NCBI RefSeq assembly: GCF_002104995.1
Contig: NW_024468321.1
Span: forward strand, 1 to 43,179
DNA: 43,179 bases
Direction of reading: 5' to 3'
DNA from: Linderina pennispora
Taxonomy: Eukaryota > Kickxellomycota > Kickxellomycetes > Kickxellales > Kickxellaceae
Both the position numbers and the translations under genes were made by a program. How positions within the stretch are numbered: the first letter of the stretch is position 1; every line of letters begins with the position of its first letter. Below are positions 33,817 to 43,179 of the stretch, piece by piece. The notes under the pieces are model-generated. The model saw nothing but the letters and a program-made list of their open reading frames with translations, was not told where the DNA came from and did no database searches.

Positions 33817-35595
33817 ATGTCGTCTGTAGACGCCAAGACCAACAACCGACCAGCACAGACCAGCAACAACAAGCGGCGGAAGAAGAAGTCGCGCAGGGAA
33901 AAGATTGCTGAGGCCGAGGCGCGCAGCCAGCGCCTGGCCGCACTGTACACAGCGACAGAACAGAAGGTGCCGAGCAATGTCCAAATCGAGTATATTGCCA
34001 CTGACGAGCCTACGCTCGACAAGCCCGAGCTGGCTGCCTTTGCGGAGGTATTCGAGCATTTCAACGCCAATGCCGCAAAATCCTTTGGTGCTCAAATAGA
34101 CGAGGAAGAAGAGACGCCCAGCGAGAAGGCAGTGTCGGTACAAAAGCACGACAGCATCGAAGAGACCATAGCTGGCGACGAAACCAGTGAGAGCGAGGCC
34201 GAAGAAGACGCTGCAGATCGAAAGGAGTCGCGGCGACAGCGCAAGCGCAATCGCATGTCGGTGGCCGAGCTCAAGCAGGCGGCGGCGCGGCCTGAGGTTG
34301 TTGAATGGACAGACATCAGTGCGCGCGACCCGCATCTGCTGGTGGCATTAAAGGCGCTGCGCAACACGGTTCCCGTGCCCGTGCACTGGGCGCAGAAGAA
34401 AAAGTATCTGCAGTACAAGCGCGGCATGGAGAAGCCGCCGTTCGAGCTGCCAGACTTCATCAAGGCCACAGGGATCATGGAGATGCGCGATGCCGCCAAG
34501 GAAAAGGAGGACGAGAAAACGGCGGGCGCCAGGGCGCGCGAGCGGATTCAGCCGAAAATGCACAAGCTGACACTGGATTACCAGCGTCTCCACGACGCTT
34601 TTTTCAGGTTCCAGACGCCACCCAAGAACATGACTGGGCATGGCGACTTGTTTTACGAAGGGAAGGAGTCAGACACCTCGTATAGTTTTACGCCTGGGAC
34701 GCTGTCAGATGGGCTGAGGCAGGCACTTAATGTGCCGCCGCTGGCACCACCGCCATGGCTGATCAATATGCAGAGGTTTGGTCCGCCGCCGTCCTACCCG
34801 AACCTGGTAATCCCTGGTCTCAATGCGCCAATTCCACAGGGTGCCCAGTGGGGCTACCACCCAGGCGGCTGGGGCAGGCCGCCTGTAGACGAGTTTGGCC
34901 GGCCGCTATACGGTGACGTGTTTGCCGCTGCTACGGGGGAGCCCGCTGTTCCGGTGCCGATGAAAACTGGCCCCAAGAAGCATTGGGGCGATCTGGAGGC
35001 TGGGTCGTCAGATGAAGAAGACAGCGAGAGCGAGGAGGATGAGGAGGATGAGGAGGCAGCCAGCGACGCCGCGGGCCAAGACGAAGAGGTGCCAGAAGAG
35101 GCTGCTAAACCGGAGCCAGTCGCCAGCACTTTGCCGTCTGGTCTCGAGACGCCCAGCGTTGTGCACACTCGCAGACCTGCACCAACTTCAACTAGCGATG
35201 CTGATCGCGATCTCTACACGGTGCTGAACGAACAGGCGGCGCAGCAGATGGGCGGACTGATGGGCTCGCAGTACACGTATGATGTAGGGGCAGCCTTTGA
35301 CCCATCGAAGAAGGCAGCCAAGTCTGGCAGTGGACGTGCTGCGAAGCCCATGGACCGAGGTGTCGATGTCAGCCTGGACGCAGAGGAACTCGATACCCTC
35401 GATCAGCAGAAGCTGCTGGCCAAGTATGAGGCTGCTGGTAGTAGCACTGCTGGCCGAGGCGCCAGTGGCAACAGCAGACATGAGGATCTGCCAGATGCAG
35501 CGTCTGGCCATGCCAAAACTCAGACGCGCAAACGCAAGACGGCTGATGATGGCGGCAGTGCTTCAAAGCGCCGCAATAAAGAGTTCAAGTTCTGA
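33817..35595 (+). CDS. Splicing factor 3B subunit 2 (SF3b145 / Cus1)
   Basis: Component of the U2 snRNP SF3b complex that helps anchor U2 at the branch point. The 592-residue protein has a basic N terminus (NNKRRKKKSRREKIAEAEAR), an acidic middle, and the SF3b145-specific domain (about 150-275; ARPEVVEWTDISARDPHLLV, KRGMEKPPFELPDFIKATGI, LTLDYQRLHDAFFRFQTPPK). The PSP domain follows (about 280-340; PGTLSDGLRQALNVPPLAPP and PSYPNLVIPGLNAPIP), then GYHPGGWGRPPVDEFGRPLY. An acidic Glu/Asp/Ser stretch (397-416) and a basic Lys/Arg end (KRKTADDG ... KRRNKEFKF) complete it. It matches human SF3B2 closely in the core. Frame intact. Confidence 0.93.
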   Translation: MSSVDAKTNNRPAQTSNNKRRKKKSRREKIAEAEARSQRLAALYTATEQKVPSNVQIEYIATDEPTLDKPELAAFAEVFEHFNANAAKSFGAQIDEEEETPSEKAVSVQKHDSIEETIAGDETSESEAEEDAADRKESRRQRKRNRMSVAELKQAAARPEVVEWTDISARDPHLLVALKALRNTVPVPVHWAQKKKYLQYKRGMEKPPFELPDFIKATGIMEMRDAAKEKEDEKTAGARARERIQPKMHKLTLDYQRLHDAFFRFQTPPKNMTGHGDLFYEGKESDTSYSFTPGTLSDGLRQALNVPPLAPPPWLINMQRFGPPPSYPNLVIPGLNAPIPQGAQWGYHPGGWGRPPVDEFGRPLYGDVFAAATGEPAVPVPMKTGPKKHWGDLEAGSSDEEDSESEEDEEDEEAASDAAGQDEEVPEEAAKPEPVASTLPSGLETPSVVHTRRPAPTSTSDADRDLYTVLNEQAAQQMGGLMGSQYTYDVGAAFDPSKKAAKSGSGRAAKPMDRGVDVSLDAEELDTLDQQKLLAKYEAAGSSTAGRGASGNSRHEDLPDAASGHAKTQTRKRKTADDGGSASKRRNKEFKF

Positions 35596-35719
35596 AATCC
35601 ACTGGTTCAATATAACTCACGCCCACGTTGGTAGTCGGTTACCAGCGACGGCAATACGCCAATGCTGCCAGGTAGCGTATTCCGTGTATGGTTTATTTAA
35701 GCTTTTGCTTGTGGAGGGG

Positions 35720-36930
35720 CTACAACTCATCTAGGTCGTCCATGAGCTCGGCAAGCTCGCGCTCCTCATCCTCCGTGAGCATTGTCTCTGCCGCCTTGTT
35801 TGGCTGCTGCCTTAGCGCGGCTAGCTCAGGCGGCACATAGCTCATGCCGCCCTTGAAATCAATCACTTCCTTGATATCCCACACCCGCAAGGTCTCGTCC
35901 AGACTTGACGAGTAGAACAGACGGCCCTGCTGCCGCAAGCACACGACATCGTCGCTGTGTGCGTGGATCTCACGAATGAGCTCCGGTGCTCCGGCGCTCA
36001 CACGCCACACGGAAATGTCGCCGCCACGCGTGCCAGTGATAACCACACCGGCCTGCATAACTGGCAACACCGATGTGACAAATGCCTTGTGCTGCATGGT
36101 TATATCGGGCTTCCGTGTGTCCATATCCCACCCGACCGCAGTCTTGTCCGCCGATGCCGTCCACAGCATGTTTCGGAAACCTTGATGTCAAAAACGTTGG
36201 TTTTGTGATGACCACGCTCGATCTCCCAGATCTCGTTGTCAACTTTGGCTGCCTGGCCTGTGCTGGCATCCCAGGCGCGGATCGATGCGTCTGAGCCCGT
36301 CGAATACAAGACAGATCCTGTGCTATCGAGGGAAATTGCATAGATCTGGCCAGTGTGGTCGCCCTTGATCGTCTTAAGCGGACTGATCTCGACCGGACTC
36401 TCAGCAGCCGCATCGGTGAACAGGGTCTCAGGTAGCTTCCATATCATAACAGATTTGTCTGCCGATCCGGTGTACACCATAGGCAGTGTTGGGTGTGCAG
36501 CCATGCATTTGACAAAGTCAGCATGGCCAGCAAGCACTGCCACGACACGGGTTGGCTGGTCCACGCACCACACTTTAACGGTCTTATCCCACGACGCCGA
36601 CAGCGCAATGCGCGAGCCGTCGACAGTGTATTTTTCGCTGAGTAGTGCCACTGCAGTCACCGGGCCTGTGTGCTTGACCTGCTGTTGTTTCTGGCATTCC
36701 TTGGTCGTCAAGTTGGCTACAGCTGCTTTGTGACTGGCCAACGCAAGCACAGCAGTCTGATCGGCAATAGCAAAGCTGAGAATCCGTCCTGGTGCCTTGA
36801 TAGGGTTGCCGAGCTTCTGCCGAACAGGGTCGCGCTCCTTTGCCTCTTTGGCCTGGATCGCGTCTATTTGCTCGTCCGACAGGAACAAATTCCTATGGTC
36901 GGCTGTGGTGTTGGCGCCGGGGAAACCCAT
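35720..36930 (-). CDS. WD40-repeat protein, one frame break
   Basis: A beta-propeller scaffold protein of about 403 residues. I chose the ATG at 36930 (MGFPGANTTADHRNLFLSDE); the frame upstream looks like leader or intron sequence (CACTAATTTCCAG directly precedes the ATG). WD repeats include RIALSASWDKTVKVWCV, LPMVYTGSADKSVMIWKL, GSVLYSTGSDASIRAWDA, NMLWTASADKTAVGWDMDTR, GVVITGTRGGDISVWRV and GRLFYSSSLDETLRVWDI. An acidic C terminus follows (MLTEDEERELAELMDDLDEL). At about 36172 the frame shifts by one base in an A run (GAAACATG, where one more A would restore KVSEN-MLWTAS). I infer a consensus error. Specific orthology is not clear to me. Confidence 0.75.
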
Positions 36931-37301
36931 CTGGAAATTAGTGTTGTGGTTTTTTAGAAAATGTGTTGGCAGTGGAGAGAGCGAGGAATCATTCATAAGC
37001 ACTCCAAGCTGCCCAGCGCAAATATCAACAACCGTATTCTGAGATCAGCCGTCGGATTTGGGATCACAGGAGATCTAGTGCATTTTTCTTTAGAACATCT
37101 TTTGTAAATGACGTCTATGCTGGCCACCCATGCGCGCTGTCTACTGCCAGCTGTTGCCCCTCTCATCGGAATCCACAGTAATAACAAATAAGGCAGCTAT
37201 GTCGCATATACCTACATCCGTGCACAGATCCTGCATGTCTTTGATACCAAATTCTGCACCTTGCCTACATTCTGCATAACAGCATCCACAGTCTTTTCAA
37301 A

Positions 37302-37610
37302 ATGTCTTTCGGAGGTGGGTTCCCCGGCCTAGGCGGCCAAGGTGGCCAAGGTGGCCAAGGCGGCCAAGGCGGCCAGACCAACAACACACTCCCGTCAATC
37401 CCGAACATCATCTCGGGCCTGATGGGGAACAGCACCGTTACGCCATTCGTGGACTTTGTCGAATGTATCGTCGAGCATGTCAGAGAAGCGCGCGAGGAAG
37501 GGGCAAATATTCCAGATCGAGCGGTCATGCTGATCATCATTCTGACACGCCTTGCAACCCAGATCCCAGGCGTCAGCCAAATGCTTCAACAGTTCATGGG
37601 CAATGGTTGA
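37302..37610 (+). CDS. Small Gly/Gln-rich protein of unknown function
   Basis: 102 residues. The N terminus MSFGGGFPGLGGQGGQGGQG is a low-complexity array encoded by about five 9-bp repeats (GGCCAAGGT/C, 37333-37377). The rest is a compact helical region (STVTPFVDFVECIVEHVREA, REEGANIPDRAVMLIIILTR, then PGVSQMLQQFMGNG) with amphipathic helices. No signal peptide, no known motif. The regular start, stop and composition suggest a real gene, but I do not recognise a family. Confidence 0.55.
   Translation: MSFGGGFPGLGGQGGQGGQGGQGGQTNNTLPSIPNIISGLMGNSTVTPFVDFVECIVEHVREAREEGANIPDRAVMLIIILTRLATQIPGVSQMLQQFMGNG
37333..37377. repeat. 9-bp tandem repeats coding for Gly-Gln-Gly
   Basis: Repeats of GGCCAAGGT or GGCCAAGGC, about five units, in frame with the small protein. 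Unit number may vary between strains. Confidence 0.85.
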
Positions 37611-37754
37611 GGCAGCCTGGTATGTGGGTCGGATATCCACTACTCAGCGGCTCTCGACATTACTCTTCCACAAAACTCGTAAGATAGAAACACATCTGCT
37701 GAATAAACTATATTTAGATATGCAGGGCGTTTGCATCCATATACAGGGATGCTG

Positions 37755-39173
37755 TTACAGAGCGCTGCGCTGACCGATTCTGCGGATGGCCATGATCTGT
37801 TCTGCCCATGCGTATGCACCGACCTCAGTACCCATGCGATCCTCGGCTTCCTCCAGGGAGCATGTATCACGCAACTGAATGAGCCGCTTGATTGCGTGCG
37901 GCAAGAGCACCTCATGGTTAAATCCCACTACAAGGTTGCCAGATTGCACCGTGGTTGCGGGACGGCGTGCTTGCTTCGCTGACTCTGGTATTTTTGTAGG
38001 CATCATCTCAGCCAGATCGCCGAGTGCTGCCTTTGGAGGTGTTTTGAACCATTTGCCCAGCAGTCGGCCGATAAAGTCAAATTCGAGGCCATTCAAATGC
38101 CCCCTGCGTACACGCGACATAAGCTGTCTCTTTTTTACTCTGTCCCCTCCAAAGAAGATACCCAGACGGTCCTCGGTCTTAGAAAGCTCAGCAACATTGT
38201 CCATAGGGCAACTATGCAAGTCGTCCAGGAAGCCCCTGACCTTCTCCAGATCGCTGACAAGGTATCGAAAGTCTTTAGGTCATCCTCAAACTCCTGGTCA
38301 ATGTCTGCACTCTCCAGCTCTGCTTTACATCCACTTGGCTCAGCCTCTGCAGGTATGTCCCCTATAAGCTGAAGCGCGCCTAGATCGCACGTATAGAATC
38401 CTGATTCATACTGTGTAAAGATGCGCCTGCGGTCCACTGTGCCACTGTAGCCATCAAAAAACTCCACTCTAAACCGATGCTCGCCTACTCGCGATGTGAT
38501 GCGTGCTGGATAATACTTACGCAGGTAGTACGCCATCACAAGCTCACCCGGTATCTGCAGTGACTGGAGAGCATCGTCATCAGTACCAGCAGGTTTCTGT
38601 ATACACGGTACATCTGACTTTGCCTTGCCTAACGATACACGCTTGCGCTTGCGGCCTTTTTTGTGCTTGTTCGCCTTATTGAGCTCAGCAGAGTGGGGGG
38701 TTGAAGCATGGGCATTCTGCTGCTGCCTGCTTACGGACTGGCGTTTTCAGCAGCGAGAGGGCGTCCGGGAACTCGCTGTCGCTGGCAGAATCGAGGCTCA
38801 GCGTATCATCGGTTAATGACCCGGCAGTCCGCTTCGCTGATAGTGGTGCGCTTGTCGTTGTTGTTGCACTCTGCGCTTTCCGCAGTAACCTAGAATAAGA
38901 TTAGCAAATAAGCGAGGTACGGGCTTGACTCAAGTGAATTCCGCTAGTGGCTGTGCACTGCGTAAAACGCGTAGGCGTTTGAGTGCAGACTTTGCTGATG
39001 CGTGTACCTCTTGGGGTAGTCATAGGGTTCTGCTCTATGTGCAGGGCTGCTGGCGCTTCTGTGGCAGATAGTAGCTTCTTGTCCATGCTGTCGCCTCCTG
39101 GCCCTGAATTGGCATGGTCCGGCGCTGGTTTATTGTCAGTGGATGTGGAATTGTCATCGTGAACAGCAGCCAT
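37755..39173 (-). CDS. Tudor-like domain protein, frame broken at two or three points
   Basis: The likely start is the ATG at 39173 (MAAVHDDNSTSTDNKPAPDH). A Ser/Thr-rich N-terminal half includes LTDDTLSLDSASDSEFPDAL. A basic stretch HKKGRKRKRVSLGKAK follows, then a Tudor-like barrel (about 38540-38370): YYLRKYYPARITSRVGEHRF, RVEFFDGYSGTVDRRRIFTQ, YESGFYTCDLGAL. The C-terminal part reads LEFDFIGRLLGKWFKTPPKA and later FNHEVLLPHAIKRLIQLRDT and CSLEEAEDRM. Tudor-like domains often read methylated lysine or arginine, so a nuclear or chromatin role is an inference. The frame changes near 38885, where GTACCT...GCTAAT...CTAG could also be a very short intron, near 38710 and near 38215. Residues around the breaks look intact, so consensus errors are likely. 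I cannot assign an orthologue. Confidence 0.55.
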
Positions 39174-39309
39174 TGCGAATGCAAGAAAAAGGCACCAACA
39201 TAAAGCAAAGCGTCCCGTTCTCGCACCTCAGTGACGTATCTGCTTCTGGCTCACCACTGATTTTTATCATGCAAAATGACAAGGACAACTAATTGGCTGA
39301 GTGGCTGAT

Positions 39310-40180
39310 CATCGATTACAGGACCAAGCAGGCTCTGTGCCTGCTGTGCATAGGAAGGCCATTCAGGCGTGCCAAACGATGGCAAAGCATAGAAGATCGA
39401 TCAAGAATGTTGCAGTGGGAGAGGCTGGTGGGCGCCTGCTAGTGGTGGAGAGGGACCATGCCGTAGCGGTCTTGGGTGGACATCACGGATCGTCGGATCC
39501 ACAGTGTCCCCACGATTCCCTGCCGTCCTACCCCCATCTTGATAGAAGCCTGCTGGCATATCACATGCTTGCGACAGGTTCAAATGGTCCTGGTCTGCTC
39601 CTTTTGCAGGGGATAGGCATGGCCACCTACGTTTCAGCAAGCGGGTTTCCCACGAACTGTTGTGCCGGAACATCCGCTGCTGCAGTTTGTAGACCATTTG
39701 CTTATGCGCACTCCGTGTCTGGGAGCGCAGCGATGAAGGAGAAGCAGGCTTGGTCTACAAGAATCTTACCTTGCTAGATGCAGTCTTGAGGCTAAATGAG
39801 CCTTTTTCTCCTAGCAAATCTGAGCACATGGAGGTGGATGGCCAGGTTTCGTCGTAGACTTTGCAGTGGTCCTTGGGTTCGCTGATCATACATGCCACGA
39901 AGAAAATGGGGGATATGAGAGACAAGCAGGGGATCTACAGTGTTTATATGATGGCTCTGGACGGAGGCTGTAACATGTGGATCATTTGCTGGTTTTAGGG
40001 AGTTTGTGAAATTTGTTCATGTATGAAAGGGCAACAAAAAAGGTGTTGGGAGTTGCACTCGGAAGAATTTGCGTAGCTGAGGGGGCATGGCTCTTCAAAT
40101 TCCCGGCTCACATGGGTGATGGCATTGAGACATCCTATTCGAAGACGACACTTGATTTATTGTTCTCTATTCCCGACTAG
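39310..40180 (+). pseudogene. Possible broken gene of unknown function
   Basis: Protein-like stretches appear in changing plus-strand frames: DYRTKQALCLLCIGRPFRRA (near 39316), TFQQAGFPRTVVPEHPLLQF (near 39631), GLVYKNLTLLDAVLRLNEPF (near 39750), KQGIYSVYMMALDGGCNMWI (near 39926), and VALGRICVAEGAWLFKFPAH to GIETSYSKTTLDLLFSIPD and a TAG (near 40055-40179). I cannot identify it. The pattern of switching frames without decay is like the neighbouring subtilase gene, so this may be an intact gene in an error-rich stretch. Confidence 0.3.
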
Positions 40181-40253
40181 CCGGCCAGTCTGAGCTATGA
40201 GGCTGTGCGGCACAAGCACACAATTGCGAACTGCATGTGGAGGGTGGTCCTGG

Positions 40254-40260
40254 TATAAAG
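40254..40260 (+). promoter_or_regulatory. TATA box of the subtilase gene
   Basis: TATAAAG lies about 215 bp upstream of the ATG at 40475, followed by a C/T-rich leader typical of strongly expressed fungal genes. Confidence 0.45.
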
Positions 40261-40474
40261 CAGCTATTGTTTGCAACCATTTCTTCTTTTACCTAACTTC
40301 CTACCACCGCCTCCTCGTACCACCGCCTCCTTCTACTCCCACGACCTCCTAGCGCACACCCAGCCTCTATCTCTTTCGGCTTGCCCTTTTCTCTCCTATA
40401 CCTTGAACCCTCCCACTAGTATCCACCCGGTTTTGATATAGCTCGTCCCTTTCCCCAACTTCGACTTTCCACTC

Positions 40475-43179
40475 ATGAAATTTACCTCAAGCATTCTCTT
40501 GCTGACATTTGTCTGTTTGAGCCAGCCGTCCGCGCATGCCGCGGGCGTAGATATCCAGGCTGCTATCCAGAAGGTAATGCAGTATCCGATGGCGTAAATG
40601 TTAAGGCAGGCTCCTATATTGTCGAGCTCGATGGCACTCCCGGCAACACCAACATCCAGGCAATCACCAACAGTGTCGCTTCCAGCTTTACCTCAACTTT
40701 GCGCCCTCGGCCCCCAAATTCACCATTGGAAAGCACTTCACAGAGCTATTCAATGGCTTTACTTTGCATGCCAACAAGGACTTTGATCCGATCCAGATTG
40801 CCTCAATCCCAGGAGTCAAGCGTGTATGGCCGAACCGTATTCGCAACTGCAGTATCAGGCATCGCCAACAAACATCACATATCCGTACCTGCACCATGCT
40901 ACTGGTGTTGATGCTGTTGTGCAGAACCTCGGGTTCACTGGAAAGGGCGTCAAGATCGGTGTTGTTGACAGCGGCGTCGATTTCAACCATCCCGAACTCG
41001 GCAACTGCTGGAAGACCTTGGCTGCATGTGGCAGTTCGGTGCTGATCTTGTTGGAGATGACTTAACCCGAACGACCCAGTCCCTGTTGTCAAGCCTGGGC
41101 CACACCCAATGGATTGCATGGGCCACGGAACTCACGTTGCTGGCATCATCGCTGGCCAAGGACCTCAAGTGATTGGTGTTGCTCAAGATGCCACCATGGG
41201 CATGTATCGCGTGTTTGGCTGTCCCAAGAATGGCACCGAGCCGACCACATCGGACGAATTCATCATTGCCGGATTGAGGCTGCTTACAAGGAAGGCGCGA
41301 CATTATCTCGCTGTCGCTGGGCGGCGGTGGCTGGCCCGAGGACCCAACATCAGTTGCCTGCTCAAACATGGTCAAGAAGGGTATCATCGTCGTTGTGGCC
41401 AATGGCAATGACGGCGACGCTGGTCTGTTCACTGCTGGATCTCCGGGGCTCGGTCATGGCGTAATCAGCGTTGGATCAGTCGACAATTGGAACATAACGG
41501 GAATGCCATTGATGTGGTATCAGGTGCTGGCACCAAGAAGTTGCTGGCATCGACGCCAGCAAACGGGATTTTCCGTTTGTCTTTGAAAACAATGTGCCAC
41601 TGGTCACCGTCGTCGACTCTGCAAACAGCAAGCTGGGCTGCGCCACGATCAGCCAGGACCTGAAGGGCAAGGTTGCGCTTATCCAGCGTGGCAATTGCAC
41701 GTTCAACGAGAAAGCAGCAAATGCCCAGGCTGCTGGGGCAGCTGGAGTAATCGTCTACAACAACGCACCTGGTATGATGAGTCCATCGGTTACGGACCCC
41801 AGCGTTACTATTCCGGTTGTTATCATTACTCAAGAAGACGGCGCGTATGCTGTCAGTGCCTTGGCCAGCGGGAATGTTACTGTTAAGGCGCCCAAGAGCA
41901 ACGTTGCACAGTACCTGCTACGACCGCGGCGAGATGTCAGATTTCAGCTCGTATGGTCCGTCACCGGAGCTGGATATCGCACCTATTGTTTCCGCTCCTG
42001 GCGGCAACATCTATTCGACATATCCGCTGAAACTTGGCGGCTACATATCAATGTCTGGAACCTCGATGGCCACACCGTACATCTCGGGTACCGCTGCTCT
42101 GTTCAAGCAAGCACATCCGAAATACAGTGTCGACCAACTACGCCAGGCCCTTTCTACTACTGCCAAGCCTCGCAGCGACAAGACCACTGGCAAGAACATC
42201 CACCCGTACTGGAGCGGCAGCGGCCTGGTCAACATCTTTGACGCTATCAATTCGCGTGTTGAGTTTTCGCCGTCAGCGCTTGCGCTCAACAACACCATGA
42301 GTGGGCCGCTCAGCTCTGTGTTTGGCTCAATGATGGGGTACTTCCCTCGCTGGTCTGTACGCAGAGTGTCGATCAAGAATACCGACCCGCACAAGGCGGC
42401 CCGCATCTCCTTCAGCAACTCTGTTGCAGACTCACTCACACCATGGGCGGCTGATGGTACATTCAACCCGAAACCTCGTGTTTGGCCTGCAGCACAACGG
42501 CTCAGACTGGCTGGAGCACTATGCCCCAGGCATATGCACCTGAACTTCACAGTAACAACCTGGTTGGTCCTGGCCAGACACGCAATATTGCTGTTGTAAT
42601 CACTGCCCCGTATGGCCTGAAGGACTCTGAGCGCTGGTTCTACGGTGGATTCCTGAACTTCACCATGTCCTGGGTGACAAGTCCAATGGTGCCTCTTCAT
42701 TTGTTATTCCATATGCTGGGTTTAATGGCAACTATCGCCAGCTTGATGTCTTGCTGACCCATCCGAGGGATTCCCACTGCTAGCCGATGCAAGCGGCAAT
42801 GTAACCACAGCACCTGTCACTGAAAAGACCCCGCAGGTTTTCAACTTCCGTCTTGAGCTTCCATCACGCCTTGTCTCAATCACGCTGCAAGATTCAAAGA
42901 AGAAGACGATGGGGTATCTTCCAGGCGGCTACCTTGAGTACGTCTCGCGCAACCTGCAGACCCCAGAAACCTTCATGTACTCGGCTGTGGTCAACGGCAC
43001 AGTATTCAAGGATACGCTGATGACACAGCGGGTGAAGGTCCCTGCTGGCCAGTACCAGATCAACCTGAATGCACTTCGTCCGCTCGGAAACCCCAAGAAC
43101 CCCAAGGACTACCAGGCTTGGACATTCACCTGCGATCTCCATTTGCGTAAGCTGTATTTTACATGGCAATAAACAAGCA
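40475..43179 (+). CDS. Secreted subtilisin-like serine protease (S8, with PA insert), many frame breaks, 3' end uncertain
   Basis: Extracellular protease of the S8 family. The signal peptide is MKFTSSILLLTFVCLSQPSA (start 40475). The I9-like propeptide contains AGSYIVELDGTPGN. The catalytic Asp is in KIGVVDSGVDFNHPELG (codon 40967-40969), His in MDCMGHGTHVAGIIA (41124-41126) and Ser in SMSGTSMATPYISGTAALF (42063-42065). A PA domain sits between His and Ser (LGCATISQDLKGKVALIQRG with NCTFNEKAANAQAAGAAGVI), and a long C-terminal region (RVEFSPSALALNNTMSG onward) follows the protease domain. At least ten one- or two-base indels shift the frame, such as a missing A at about 41064, a missing G at about 41300 and an extra T at about 43120. 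All are in short runs, with family-like sequence on both sides, so I infer consensus errors. The true stop may lie beyond the window. Such proteases serve nutrition or attack on other organisms. Confidence 0.85.

Noticed and set aside
1-43179. CRISPR arrays, operons, ribosome binding sites, riboswitches
   Set aside because: None seen, and not expected: the window is eukaryotic, with spliced genes, TATA-type promoters and nuclear tRNAs.

Overview
This window is eukaryotic and looks like an early-diverging fungus; I infer Kickxellomycotina (Coemansia-like). The evidence is a compact layout of mostly intron-poor genes, short introns with GT..AG ends, nuclear-type tRNAs without introns, and a fungal or opisthokont gene set (MEP/AMT ammonium permease, CAF-1 subunit, SF3b145, GATA factor, USP7-like protein, F-box proteins, secreted subtilase). 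Lineage is inferred from gene content and style, not from a database search.

Layout. 0.6-4.8 kb: ammonium transporter, a small unknown gene and a PRCC-domain gene, all minus strand and all broken by small indels. 5.2-8.2 kb: an F-box protein and an AIF/FSP1-type FAD oxidoreductase. 9.2-10.0 kb: an orphan last exon of KEOPS subunit Pcc1 and tRNA-Trp. 10.6-11.3 kb: a secreted SH3b-CHAP protein. 11.5-16.4 kb: a WrbA/Pst2-type flavodoxin gene split by a 4,248-bp AT-rich transposon. 16.4-20.5 kb: AT-rich, gene-poor DNA with tRNA-Ser, tRNA-Thr, a perfect palindrome and two heavily decayed coding relics. 20.6-29.2 kb: hexose transporter, second F-box protein, USP7-like pseudo-deubiquitinase, and CAF-1 p60/Cac2. 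30.0-37.6 kb: GATA factor (two exons), glycerate 3-kinase, SF3B2, WD40 protein and a small Gly/Gln-rich protein. 37.7-43.2 kb: Tudor-like protein, an unidentified broken gene, and a secreted S8 subtilase with many frame breaks.

The most remarkable object is the transposon at 12093-16340. It carries a DDE (PIF/Harbinger-like, DDE_Tnp_4) transposase but is bounded by two identical 397-bp direct repeats, each holding a 59-bp perfect inverted repeat. It also encodes a 547-aa protein of no family I recognise, whose start codon lies in the left repeat, and a small antisense ORF. A 3-bp TTT duplication flanks it, and removing the element plus one TTT restores the flavodoxin frame exactly.

The second strong point is the USP7-like protein, which keeps MATH, USP and C-terminal ubiquitin-like architecture but lacks both the catalytic Cys and His. 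Frame breaks cluster in the outer ~5 kb on both sides, which suggests contig-end consensus errors more than real gene death.
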